Source: Deltaproteobacteria bacterium (GTDB lineage Bacteria > Myxococcota_A > Polyangia > Polyangiales > Ga0077539). Taken from it: 64,000 nt of DNA. Shown here in pieces: positions 17,794 to 26,245 of the stretch. The position numbers were made by a program, and so were the translations under genes. A model generated the notes under the pieces. It made no database searches. It was not told the DNA's origin and worked only from the letters and a program-made list of their open reading frames with translations. Every line of letters starts with the position of its first letter. Position 1 is the stretch's first letter. The stretch lies in contig JACRDB010000077.1 in the NCBI GenBank assembly GCA_016218725.1, positions 1 through 64,000 on the forward strand, in the 5' to 3' direction.

Positions 17794-19248
17794 CTACCGC
17801 ACGGTGTACGCCAGGGTGTAGGCCATCCCCCCCACGGAGCGGTCGTCCACGAAGAGGGCGTGGATCCCGCGGGTGACCACCACGGGGTCGATGCGGGCCC
17901 CGACGGGGCGCTCGTCGCCGCCCGTGCCCCGGCAGCTCGGGTCGTCGAAATCGTCGTTGCAGGCGAACTCCCGGCCCGTCAGCCCGCTCCGGAGGTAGAG
18001 CACCGGGTCGTGCTCCCGGCCGTCGGAGCGCCGGGAGAAGCCCCCGCGGTCCATCCCACACAGGCTGAAGCTCTGGGTGAGCCCCCCACAGGTCATGAAC
18101 CATCGCAGCTCCTCGCCGGAGCCCTCCCCCCCGCAGGAGCCCGCGGTGCCGCCCGCGACCGGGAGCACCCCCGAGGCGGTCCCGCGGTGCGCCAGGGGCG
18201 CCTCCTGGGCGGCGCTGGTGAGCGGGAGGTACTGCAGGTGCAGCGAGAAGGGCCCGCTGGCGGGCAGGCCCCGGCAGTGGGTCACCACCAGGTGGTAGCT
18301 CCCGGGGGCGAGCACCCGGGCGAGCTGGGACTGCTCCCGGGAGGCGAAATCCCCGGTGGTGCAGCCCCCGTCGTCGTTGCATGCGTCGGGCAGGGCGAGG
18401 CCCTCGCCGTCGGTGAGGTACACCGCCGTGTCAATGGGGCTCCCGGCGGTGTCCGCGTAGACCACCGCCCGGGCCGTGAGGCGGAAGTGGAACCACACGT
18501 CGGGCTGCCCTCGGGCGGTGCAGGTGCAGGTGCTCCCCGGGCCGTCGGGGGTGGCCCCGGCGGTGCTCCCGTGGAAGGTGCTCTCGGCCAGCGAGGGCGC
18601 CCACTCCACCGCCTGGTCGCGGCGGTCGTTGCCAGGGCGGCAGAGGCCCGCGAGGCACACCGGGTCCGGGCCGCACCACCGGCGACAGACCCCGTCGCAC
18701 CAGGTCAGGCCACCGGGGCACACACACACGCCCTCCTGGCAGCGCCGCTCCGTCCCGCAGGAGGCCCCGCAGGCGCCGCAGTGGCGCCCGTCGCGGGTCG
18801 GGTCCACGCAGGTCCCGCCGCAGAGGGTCTCGTCGCCCGGACAACCCGGCGCGTCCTCCGGCGGCGGCGCGCGGTCCGGGGGCACCGAGGCGTCCGTGGG
18901 TGGCGGTGGAGGCGGCGGGGGCGGCGGGGGCGGTGGAGGTGGCGGCGCCGGAGCGTCCTCCGGGGGTGCCTCGGGCGCGTCCGTGGTGTTGTCCGGACTC
19001 TCCGTGTCGGGGACCGGAGGGGCGTCTTCGGGGAGCCCGCTGTCCTCCACCCGTGGGCGCTCTTGTAGGGTGCTGTCGGTGCTGGGCGGTTCTTCGGTGG
19101 CGTCGGTGGTTTTTGTGGTGTCCCCGGGGGTGGTCTCCGGGGCGGTGACGGCGTCCGGGGAGGGGGGTGGGGCGCCGGGGCTGGTGCCGCAGGCCCCCAG
19201 GAGGCACACCAGGAAGGCGCCGAAGCGGGGAGCGGTGAACCGGACCAT
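17794..19248 (-). CDS. Secreted lipoprotein with polyproline linker and Stig1-like Cys-rich segment
   Basis: Lipobox LLGACG; APPPPPPPPPPPPPPPPTDA; ETLCGGTCVDPTRDGRHCGACGASC; PPC-like C-terminal repeats. Confidence 0.75.
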   Translation of the reverse strand: MVRFTAPRFGAFLVCLLGACGTSPGAPPPSPDAVTAPETTPGDTTKTTDATEEPPSTDSTLQERPRVEDSGLPEDAPPVPDTESPDNTTDAPEAPPEDAPAPPPPPPPPPPPPPPPPTDASVPPDRAPPPEDAPGCPGDETLCGGTCVDPTRDGRHCGACGASCGTERRCQEGVCVCPGGLTWCDGVCRRWCGPDPVCLAGLCRPGNDRRDQAVEWAPSLAESTFHGSTAGATPDGPGSTCTCTARGQPDVWFHFRLTARAVVYADTAGSPIDTAVYLTDGEGLALPDACNDDGGCTTGDFASREQSQLARVLAPGSYHLVVTHCRGLPASGPFSLHLQYLPLTSAAQEAPLAHRGTASGVLPVAGGTAGSCGGEGSGEELRWFMTCGGLTQSFSLCGMDRGGFSRRSDGREHDPVLYLRSGLTGREFACNDDFDDPSCRGTGGDERPVGARIDPVVVTRGIHALFVDDRSVGGMAYTLAYTVR

Positions 19249-19325
19249 GGCTCCTCAGGGAAACGGCCCCGGGGCCTCGGGCCTTGAGCGGTTGCACTCC
19301 GGGGGCGCCGGTCTACCCTTGCGCG

Positions 19326-20078
19326 GTGCGACGCTTCCTGGTGGTGGCCGACACCCCCGAACCGTGTCCCTACCTCCCCGGGCGTACCATGCGCCTGCCC
19401 CTGCGCCTGCCCATCGGGAGGCTCACCCCGGAGGAGTTCGATCGCCTGCTGGACGAGGGCGACCGCCGCACCGGGACCCTGCTCTACCGCCCGTCGTGCG
19501 AGACCTGCGTCGCCTGCGAGGCCCTGCGGGTGCCCGTGGGGCGCTTCCAGCTCACGCGCTCGCAGCGCCGGGTGCTGCGCAGGAACGACGGGGGCCTGCG
19601 GGTGGAGCGGCACCGCCCGAGCTACACCGAGGCGCACCTGACGCTCTACAACCGCCACGCCCAGGAGCGGGGGCTCTCGCTCCGGGAGCAACCCGCCACC
19701 GCGGCGGACTACCGGTTCTTCCTGGTGGACTCCTGCGTCGAGACCTGGGAGCTGCGCTATTATGCCCAGGACCGCCTGGTGGCCGTGAGCGTGGTGGACG
19801 TAGGCCGCAGGGCCGCCTCCAGCGTCTACCACTACTTCGACCCGGACGAGTCCTGGCGCTCCCTCGGGGTGTACTCCGTCCTGAAGGAGGTTGAACTGTG
19901 CGCGACGCTCGGCCTGGAGTGGTACTATCTCGGGCTCTATGTCGAAGCGTGTCGCCACCTGAACTACAAGGCCGCATACTTCCCACACCAGCGAAGGATC
20001 GGTGGCATATGGCAGGAATTTCACGACAGCGCCCTACACCCGGTACCCGATGAAGCGCCTCCTGCTGGTCGAAGATGA
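19326..20078 (+). CDS. bpt: Aspartate/glutamate leucyltransferase (N-end rule), Bpt-like
   Basis: CPYLPGRTMRLPL, LYRPSCETCVACEALRVPV, SQRRVLRRN, SSVYHYFDPDESWRSLGVYSVLKEVE, WYYLGLYVEACRHLNYKAAYFPHQ; GTG start. Confidence 0.92.
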   Translation: MRRFLVVADTPEPCPYLPGRTMRLPLRLPIGRLTPEEFDRLLDEGDRRTGTLLYRPSCETCVACEALRVPVGRFQLTRSQRRVLRRNDGGLRVERHRPSYTEAHLTLYNRHAQERGLSLREQPATAADYRFFLVDSCVETWELRYYAQDRLVAVSVVDVGRRAASSVYHYFDPDESWRSLGVYSVLKEVELCATLGLEWYYLGLYVEACRHLNYKAAYFPHQRRIGGIWQEFHDSALHPVPDEAPPAGRR

Positions 20079-20436
20079 AGAGCACGAGCGCTTCACCCTG
20101 ACGCGGGTGCTGGAGCGGGCGGGCTTCTCCGTGGTGGCCCTCCCGGACGGCGAGGGGGTGCTCCCGAGGCTCGAGGCCGAGGACTTCGACGCGCTGCTCC
20201 TGGACGTGATGATGCCCGGCGCGGACGGGATCTCCGTGGCGCGCAAGGTGGCCTCGGTGCGGCCGCAGCTACCGATCATTCTGGTGAGCGCGTTCCATCT
20301 GTTCCCGGGGCAGCTCGAGCGGCTGGACCTGGACCGGGTGTACTTCCTGGACAAGCCCCTGGACCTGGACCGGCTCCTGGACGTGCTCGAAGGCCGGGTG
20401 CCCCCGCGCCGCGCCCGGAGCGACTCCCGGGGATGA
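20050..20436 (+). CDS. Single-domain response regulator (receiver domain)
   Basis: MKRLLLVEDEEHERFTL, ALLLDVMMPGADGISVARK, ILVSA, FLDKPLDLDRLLDVL. Confidence 0.9.
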   Translation: MKRLLLVEDEEHERFTLTRVLERAGFSVVALPDGEGVLPRLEAEDFDALLLDVMMPGADGISVARKVASVRPQLPIILVSAFHLFPGQLERLDLDRVYFLDKPLDLDRLLDVLEGRVPPRRARSDSRG

Positions 20437-20471
20437 CGCAGACCCGCGTCCCGAGGTAGAACCTCGGTCCC

Positions 20472-21347
20472 ATGGGACACGTTCTTGGTGTGCTTGGCGG
20501 CAGCGGGCTCTACCACCTCCCGGGCCTCGCAGAGGTGACCGAGCTCTCGGTGGACACGCCCTTCGGGGCGCCCTCGGACGCGCTGGTGCGCGGGCGCCTC
20601 GGGGACACGGAGCTGGTGTTCCTCCCGCGGCACGGCAGGCAGCACGCGATCCCCCCGTCGCGGGTGAACTACCGGGCCAACATCCACGCGCTCAAGCAGC
20701 TGGGGTGCACCCACGTGGTGAGCGTCTCCGCCGTGGGCTCGCTCCGGGAGGAGCTCCTCCCGGGGCACCTGGTGGTGCCCTCGCAGTACATCGACCGCAC
20801 CGTGGGCCGCGCGGCGAGCTTCTTCGACGAGGGCGTAGCGGTGCACGTCTCCATGGCCGACCCGGTGTGCCCGGTGCTGGCCGAGGCGCTGGCCGGGGCC
20901 GCGGCCACCACCGGCGCCACGGTGCACACCGGGCGTACGTACGTGTGCATCGAGGGCCCGCGCTTCTCCACCCGCGCGGAGAGCCATCTGTTCCGTCAGT
21001 GGGGCGCGGACGTGGTCGGGATGACCAACGTCCCGGAGGCCTTCCTGGCCCGGGAGGCGGAGCTGCCCTACGCCACCCTGTGCCTCTCCACGGACTACGA
21101 CTGCTGGCGCCCCCACGACGAGGTGGACGTCACCGCCATCCTGGCGATCTTGAAGCAGAACGTGGAGCGGGCCCAGGAGACCCTCCGGGCGCTCTCCGGC
21201 GCGCTCCCGGACCCGGCGCGCTCCCCCGCCCGGAGCGCCCTGCAGTACGCGCTGCTCACGCGGCCGGAGGCGGTCCCTGCGGGCCTCCGGCAGCGCTACC
21301 GGGTGCTCCTCGGGCGGTTCTTCGAAGGGCCTCCCGGAGCGCCGTGA
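20472..21347 (+). CDS. mtnP: S-methyl-5'-thioadenosine phosphorylase
   Basis: LGVLGGSGLYHLPG, FLPRHGRQHAIPPSRVNYRANIHALKQLG, VSVSAVGSLREELLPG, VCIEGPRFSTRAES, VVGMTNVPEAFLAREAELPYA. Confidence 0.94.
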   Translation: MGHVLGVLGGSGLYHLPGLAEVTELSVDTPFGAPSDALVRGRLGDTELVFLPRHGRQHAIPPSRVNYRANIHALKQLGCTHVVSVSAVGSLREELLPGHLVVPSQYIDRTVGRAASFFDEGVAVHVSMADPVCPVLAEALAGAAATTGATVHTGRTYVCIEGPRFSTRAESHLFRQWGADVVGMTNVPEAFLAREAELPYATLCLSTDYDCWRPHDEVDVTAILAILKQNVERAQETLRALSGALPDPARSPARSALQYALLTRPEAVPAGLRQRYRVLLGRFFEGPPGAP

Positions 21348-21846
21348 AGGGGGGCCTCGCGTCGGGCCCCGGGGGACGGCACGCGTAGGTGACCACGCCC
21401 CCCGCGTCGAGCACGAAGTCCCCGCCGAGTTGGAGCACGTCCGCCTGGCGCGAGGGCCCCATGGCCCGGCCCCGGAGCCGGAGCCACAGGTCGTTCACCA
21501 CGGCCTTCGGTCCGAAGGCCCTCCAGGCCGAGGCCCTCCCGAGGCCAAAGGCCCGGTAGAGCGCGCGCTCCGGGTCCACCGCGAAGGGGAAGGGCCACTG
21601 GAAGAACCGCACGTGGTCGTCCACCTGCGCCGCGGTGGCGAAGGACACCGGCAGCACCGTCACGCCCTCACGCTCCCCGAGGTGGTCCCGCACCTCGCCG
21701 AGGTGCTCGTGTCAAGCCAGTCAGGCCAGGTGGCGCAGGAACACCAGGAGCACGGGCGCGCCCCGGAAGCGCCGGAGGGTGACCGCCTCGCCCTGCCAGG
21801 TGAAGGGCACCTCCGGGGCCAGGGAGCCAAGGTCCACCAGGGCCAC
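21256..21846 (-). CDS. Candidate selenoprotein: SelL-like AhpC-TSA_2/peroxiredoxin-like protein with UxxU (two in-frame TGA codons at 21721-21723 and 21712-21714)
   Basis: Two fragments in one frame: ..VPFTWQGEAVTLRRFRGAPVLLVFLRHLA-[TGA]-L-A-[TGA]-HEHLGEVRDHLGEREGVTVLPVSFA..LYRAFGLG..WRAFGPKAVVNDLWLRL..QLGGDFVLDAGGVVTYA; TGAs at the redox CxxC position; GTG start at 21846 (alternative 21837). Confidence 0.85.
21690..21706 (-). promoter_or_regulatory. Candidate bacterial SECIS hairpin downstream of the in-frame TGAs
   Basis: Minus strand GCACCTC-GGC-GAGGTGC: 7-bp perfect stem, loop begins with G, loop starts 21 nt after first TGA. Confidence 0.5.
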
Positions 21847-21853
21847 CGTGGGC

Positions 21854-22477
21854 TCAGCCCTCGGTGCGGTGCTGCGGCGCGAAGCGGGTGAGCTCCTCCC
21901 GGAGCCTCCGCACGGCCTGGGCGATCCGGGTCTTGACGGTCCCCAGGGGCTGGTCGAGCTTCGCCGCGATCTCCGAGTGCGACAGGCCCGAGAAGTACGC
22001 CAGCTCCAGCACCTGGCGCTGCTCCGGGCGCAGGACGTCCAGGGCGACCCGCACCGCCGCGGCCCGCTCCGCGTCCACGATGGCCCGCTCGGGCGTGTCC
22101 GTGAGGTTCGTGGGCTCCGGCTCGGCGCGGTCCTCGTCGTGCTCGTGGAGGTTCCTGCGGCGGCGGGCCCGCACGAGGTCAATGGCCCGGTTGCGCGTGA
22201 GCGCGATGAGCCACGCGATGGCCGAGCCCCGCGTGCGATCAAACGACGGCGCCTCCCGCCAGGCGCGGGTGAGCGCGTCCTGCACGACGTCCTCGGCCTC
22301 CGGGCGCTGGCCCGTGATGCGCAACGCCACCGCCAGGAGCGAGCCCCCGAAGCGATCAAAGAGCCGCAGGAGTGCCTCGCGCTCGCCGCCCGCGACGCGC
22401 TCCAGGAGCGAGTCCGGGTCCTCCGCGGGGGCCACCACGGTCCCCTCCTCCTTCGGTTCCGGCGGCGAAGTCATCAT
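21854..22477 (-). CDS. ECF RNA polymerase sigma factor
   Basis: LFDRFGGSLLAVALRITGQRPEAEDVVQDALTRAWREA (region 2), RNRAIDLVRARRRR, LRPEQRQVLELAYFSGLSHSEIAAKLDQPLGTVKTRIAQAVRRLRE (region 4). Confidence 0.93.
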   Translation of the reverse strand: MMTSPPEPKEEGTVVAPAEDPDSLLERVAGGEREALLRLFDRFGGSLLAVALRITGQRPEAEDVVQDALTRAWREAPSFDRTRGSAIAWLIALTRNRAIDLVRARRRRNLHEHDEDRAEPEPTNLTDTPERAIVDAERAAAVRVALDVLRPEQRQVLELAYFSGLSHSEIAAKLDQPLGTVKTRIAQAVRRLREELTRFAPQHRTEG

Positions 22478-22647
22478 AAGAAAACTGTTCAGGGCGACCG
22501 ATTCCCCAGCCCGCGGATGGTCAGACAACCACCCCCGCTTGTCAACGACCGACAAGACCCCTGCGCCGAACCCCTCTCGGTGGGCATCGTCTGCCCTGCC
22601 AGGTCCGACGTAGAGCGTGTACGTCTCGGGAAAGGTACTTGGATTCC

Positions 22648-23907
22648 ATGCGACGATGCACGACCAGGGAGGCGCTGTGGGTGTGGGTGTGCCTCCTGCT
22701 TCTCTTCCCTACGAGGGGGTGGGCCCACCAGAACTCGGTCACCTGGCTCCGGGTGCGCGCCGAGGGGAGGGAGGTGCGCGCGGAGTTCCGGGTGGACTCC
22801 CTGGACCTGAACGAGGCCCTGGGGCTCCCGGCGGGGCGGGACGCGACCCGCGAGGACGCCCTCCAGAAGGCCCCCCAGGGGGCGGCGTACCTCGTCCAGC
22901 GCTTCCGGGTGTCCAACGCGGGGCACCGGTGCGCGCCCCAGGCCCACCAGGCCAGGCTCCGGGAGCGTCAAGGGGGCTTCGAGCTGGTGCTCGCGGTGCC
23001 CTTCACCTGCCCCCACAGCCTGGAGGCCCTGGCGCTGCGCTACGACCTGTTCTTCGACGTGGACCCCCGGCACCAGGGGATCGCCACGGTGGAGGCCTTT
23101 GGCGGCACCGCCCAGGTGGTGTTCCGCGAGGCCACCCGGGACTACGCCCAGGAGCACCGGGTGCCCCTGAGAGCCCAGCTCGGGCAGTACGTCTCCCTCG
23201 GGGTGGAGCACATCTTCCAGGGCTACGACCACATCGCGTTCCTCTTCGGGCTGCTCCTGGTGGTGGGCGCCCGCAGGCCCCGGGAGGGCGCCCGGGAGGT
23301 CCTGGCCATCGTGACGTCGTTCACCGTGGCCCACTCCCTGACGCTGGTGGGCAGCGCTCTGGGGTGGTTTGCCCTGAGCCCCCGGGTGGTCGAGCCCGCC
23401 ATTGCCCTGTCCATCGCCTTCGTGGCCGTGGAGAACCTCCTTGCCCGGGAGCCCCGAGGGCGCTGGGCCCTCACCTTCGGCTTTGGCCTCGTGCACGGCT
23501 TCGGCTTCGCGGGGGTGCTCCAGGAGCTGGGCCTGCCCGCCCGGGGCCTGGTGCCCTCGCTCCTGGCCTTCAACGTGGGCGTCGAGCTCGGTCAGCTCGC
23601 CGTGGTGCTGGTGGCCCTCCCGGTGCTGGCGGCCCTCTCCAGGGACCGCTGGACCCCAGGGACCGTCGCTCCCGCGGCGCTTCTTCTCCCCGTGGCCTTC
23701 GTGGTGCTCTCCCACTCCGGCGTGCCCTGGCTCCCCGCGGCCCTGGTGCTCTTTGCCGCCGTCCCCGCCCTGGGGATCGCCTCCCGCAGGTGGGGCTATG
23801 TGCGAGGTGTACGGAAAGGTGGGAGCGTCGTGCTCTTTTTCCTGGCGGCGCTGTGGTTCTTCGAGAGGGTGAGCGGGCGCACGCTGTTCGGGGGGCACCT
23901 GGGGTGA
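22648..23907 (+). CDS. HupE/UreJ-2 family membrane protein
   Basis: VEHIFQGYDHIAFLFGLLLV..FTVAHSLTLVGSAL..VEPAIALSIAFVAVENLL..FGFGLVHGFGFAGVL..FNVGVELGQLAVV. Confidence 0.88.
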   Translation: MRRCTTREALWVWVCLLLLFPTRGWAHQNSVTWLRVRAEGREVRAEFRVDSLDLNEALGLPAGRDATREDALQKAPQGAAYLVQRFRVSNAGHRCAPQAHQARLRERQGGFELVLAVPFTCPHSLEALALRYDLFFDVDPRHQGIATVEAFGGTAQVVFREATRDYAQEHRVPLRAQLGQYVSLGVEHIFQGYDHIAFLFGLLLVVGARRPREGAREVLAIVTSFTVAHSLTLVGSALGWFALSPRVVEPAIALSIAFVAVENLLAREPRGRWALTFGFGLVHGFGFAGVLQELGLPARGLVPSLLAFNVGVELGQLAVVLVALPVLAALSRDRWTPGTVAPAALLLPVAFVVLSHSGVPWLPAALVLFAAVPALGIASRRWGYVRGVRKGGSVVLFFLAALWFFERVSGRTLFGGHLG

Positions 23908-24047
23908 GGGGTCGCGCAAATCCGTCGCGGGATCGTTGACGTTGACCGTTCAGCGGGCATAGCGTCCGCACCGTCCGAGGCGCAAGTGGTGCGGGGTGCC
24001 TCGGGGGATGCTTGCGAACCCGGCGCACCGAAGAGGCTTGGACCGCG

Positions 24048-24875
24048 ATGCAGAACACGGTGCGTGGGGCTCTCGGGCTCGTGCTGGCGATGGGGGCTCT
24101 TGGCGCGGGCTGTGGTGGTGGCGGGGGCACGGACGCGGGGACCCCCACGGACACGGGGATGACCATGGGGGATGTGCCCGCGGGCCCGCGGGTGCGGATC
24201 ACGTCCCCGGCGAGCGGGGCGGCGTTCCCGGTGGGGGCGGCCACGGAGCTCCAGGTGGTGGCGGAGAACTTCCAGCTCGAGGCCTTTCCCCCGGTGGGGA
24301 TGATGGCCCCGGGCCGCGGGCACTACCATGTGTACCTGGACGACTTCGACGGCAACGACTACCTCTTCGCGGATTACACGCCGGGCTCGCAGATCGTGAT
24401 CCCGCCGGGGACCACGGCGGGGATGCACCGGCTGCGGGTGAGCCTGCGCCAGCACGACCACAACGCCATCGTCCCGGACCGGACGGCGGCCCTGGCGAGC
24501 GGGGCGGACGCGGTGCTGCCCATCATGGTGGTAGCCAACAACATGCCCGCGGTGACCATCAACGCCCCGCCGGACAACACCAACGTGCGCGCGGGGGGCA
24601 TGGTGATGCTCCAGGTGGCGGTGATGAACTTCGGCCTGGTGCCCCCGGGGATGCCCGCGATGATGGGCCGGGGGCACTTCCAGACGTACCTGGACAACAA
24701 CTCGGGGAGCAACCAGCTCTCGGAGCCGACGAACAACACCATGATCACGGCCACGATCCCTGCGGACACCACCCTCGGGCCGCACCGGGTCCGGGTGAGC
24801 CTGAGGATGTCCGACCGGTCGGCGGTGCCCGGGAACCCCGAGGCCGTCATCCGGATCAATGTGACGGCCCCCTGA
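24048..24875 (+). CDS. Secreted lipoprotein with two related HYHVYLDD-like domains
   Basis: Lipobox GAGCGGGGG; duplicated module GRGHYHVYLDDFDGNDYL...HRLRVSLRQHD / GRGHFQTYLDNNSGSNQL...HRVRVSLRMSD. Confidence 0.7.
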   Translation: MQNTVRGALGLVLAMGALGAGCGGGGGTDAGTPTDTGMTMGDVPAGPRVRITSPASGAAFPVGAATELQVVAENFQLEAFPPVGMMAPGRGHYHVYLDDFDGNDYLFADYTPGSQIVIPPGTTAGMHRLRVSLRQHDHNAIVPDRTAALASGADAVLPIMVVANNMPAVTINAPPDNTNVRAGGMVMLQVAVMNFGLVPPGMPAMMGRGHFQTYLDNNSGSNQLSEPTNNTMITATIPADTTLGPHRVRVSLRMSDRSAVPGNPEAVIRINVTAP

Positions 24876-25026
24876 GAGGGCCGCAGGCGTGGGACGCGCA
24901 GGAATCCGCGCGGGGGGAAATCCGCGCCGGGGGGATGGACGTAGGGCTCACGGCGTGACCGTGGGCCCGTCGTCCCATTGCCCGAGTGAGCCAGGAAGAC
25001 CAACAACCAACAAGGAACGCCGGGTA

Positions 25027-26181
25027 ATGCGGACGATGAGACAGGCCAGGTGGGTGGTAGGGGCTCTTTCCCTGGGGCTGGCGGGGTGCCCCAGCGACCC
25101 GATGATGCCCCCCGTAGATTCGGGCATGACCGGGGACACGGGCGGCGCCGACACGGGCGGCGTCGACACGGGCATGGGGGGCGACACGGGCACGCCCCAG
25201 GACTCGGGCGGCGGAGACGTCCGGGACACGGGCATGGCGGGGGACACCACGGTGACCCCGGACGTGCCCGGAGACGGAGGGATGAGCGCCATCCCGGCGA
25301 TGGTGTCCTCGCTGGTGTCGTCGGGCTTCTCCCGGCCGGTGGACGCGGTGCCCACGGCCAGCGGGGCCACGGTGTTCCTCCTGGCCTACGGAAACGTGGA
25401 CGGGGTCCCGGTGCCCACGGTGCTGCGCCGGGGCATGGCCGGGGCTCCGTCGGTGGTGGTCCAGGGCGACCCCCTGGCGGCCCCGACGGGCCTGGCGATC
25501 TCCAACGACGACATGCGGCTGTACATCGCCGACCCGGCGGGCACCCGCGCCATGGACGTGCCGGACGACGGGGCCATCTACTCGGTGAGCACCGAGGGGG
25601 GCATGGTGTCCGTGGTGAACACCGGTGGGAGCATCCACAACCCGGTGGCGGTGGCGCTCCACGGGGACGGGACCGAGCTCACGATCCTGGCCCGGGACGA
25701 CATGGGGGTCTTCGGGGTCTTCCGGGTGGGCACCGCGGGGGGCACGCCTCGGAGGCTGGACACCGGCGGGGGATTGCAGTCTCCGTCGGGGCTCGCGGTG
25801 GCCAACGACGGGACGGTGTACGTACTGGACACCCGCGGGGGGGGAGAGGCCTCGGGGACGCTCCTTCGGGTGCCGTCCATGGGCGGGGCGCCGATGGTGC
25901 TGGTCTCGGGGGGGCTCATCATGAGCTTCCCTGCGGGGCTCGCGCTCTCGCGGGACGGGACGAGGCTCCTGGTGAGCGGCTTTGACCCGGGCAACGGGCC
26001 CGGGGTGCTCACCTGGGTGAGGACCGACGGCACGGCGCCGGACTCGCCCATGCCGTTCGCGCCCATGATGGGCCTCCTGGCGACCCCCTCGGGGCTCCAC
26101 CGGGCACGGCTGGCGGACGTGTACGCGATCGCGGACGAGGGTTCAGGGGACACCGGGAGCGTCCTGCTCGCGAGGCCGTGA
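25027..26181 (+). CDS. Lipoprotein with D-T-G linker and beta-propeller-like domain (paralog of 30068-31246)
   Basis: LAGCPSDPMMPPVDSGMTGDTGGADTGG linker; LAISNDDMRLYIADPAG..GAIYSV repeats. Confidence 0.75.
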   Translation: MRTMRQARWVVGALSLGLAGCPSDPMMPPVDSGMTGDTGGADTGGVDTGMGGDTGTPQDSGGGDVRDTGMAGDTTVTPDVPGDGGMSAIPAMVSSLVSSGFSRPVDAVPTASGATVFLLAYGNVDGVPVPTVLRRGMAGAPSVVVQGDPLAAPTGLAISNDDMRLYIADPAGTRAMDVPDDGAIYSVSTEGGMVSVVNTGGSIHNPVAVALHGDGTELTILARDDMGVFGVFRVGTAGGTPRRLDTGGGLQSPSGLAVANDGTVYVLDTRGGGEASGTLLRVPSMGGAPMVLVSGGLIMSFPAGLALSRDGTRLLVSGFDPGNGPGVLTWVRTDGTAPDSPMPFAPMMGLLATPSGLHRARLADVYAIADEGSGDTGSVLLARP

Positions 26182-26245
26182 GCGGGAAGTGCATCCGAAA
26201 CACTTGGTGGGACGTAGCTCAGTGGAACACGAAAGGACCGGAGTG

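Noticed and set aside
26207-26226. tRNA-like string GGGACGTAGCTCAGTGG
   Set aside because: It resembles the acceptor/D-arm start of a tRNA, but no anticodon arm, TpsiC arm (GGTTCGANNCC) or closing acceptor follows. It lies just upstream of the DUF4331 start codon.
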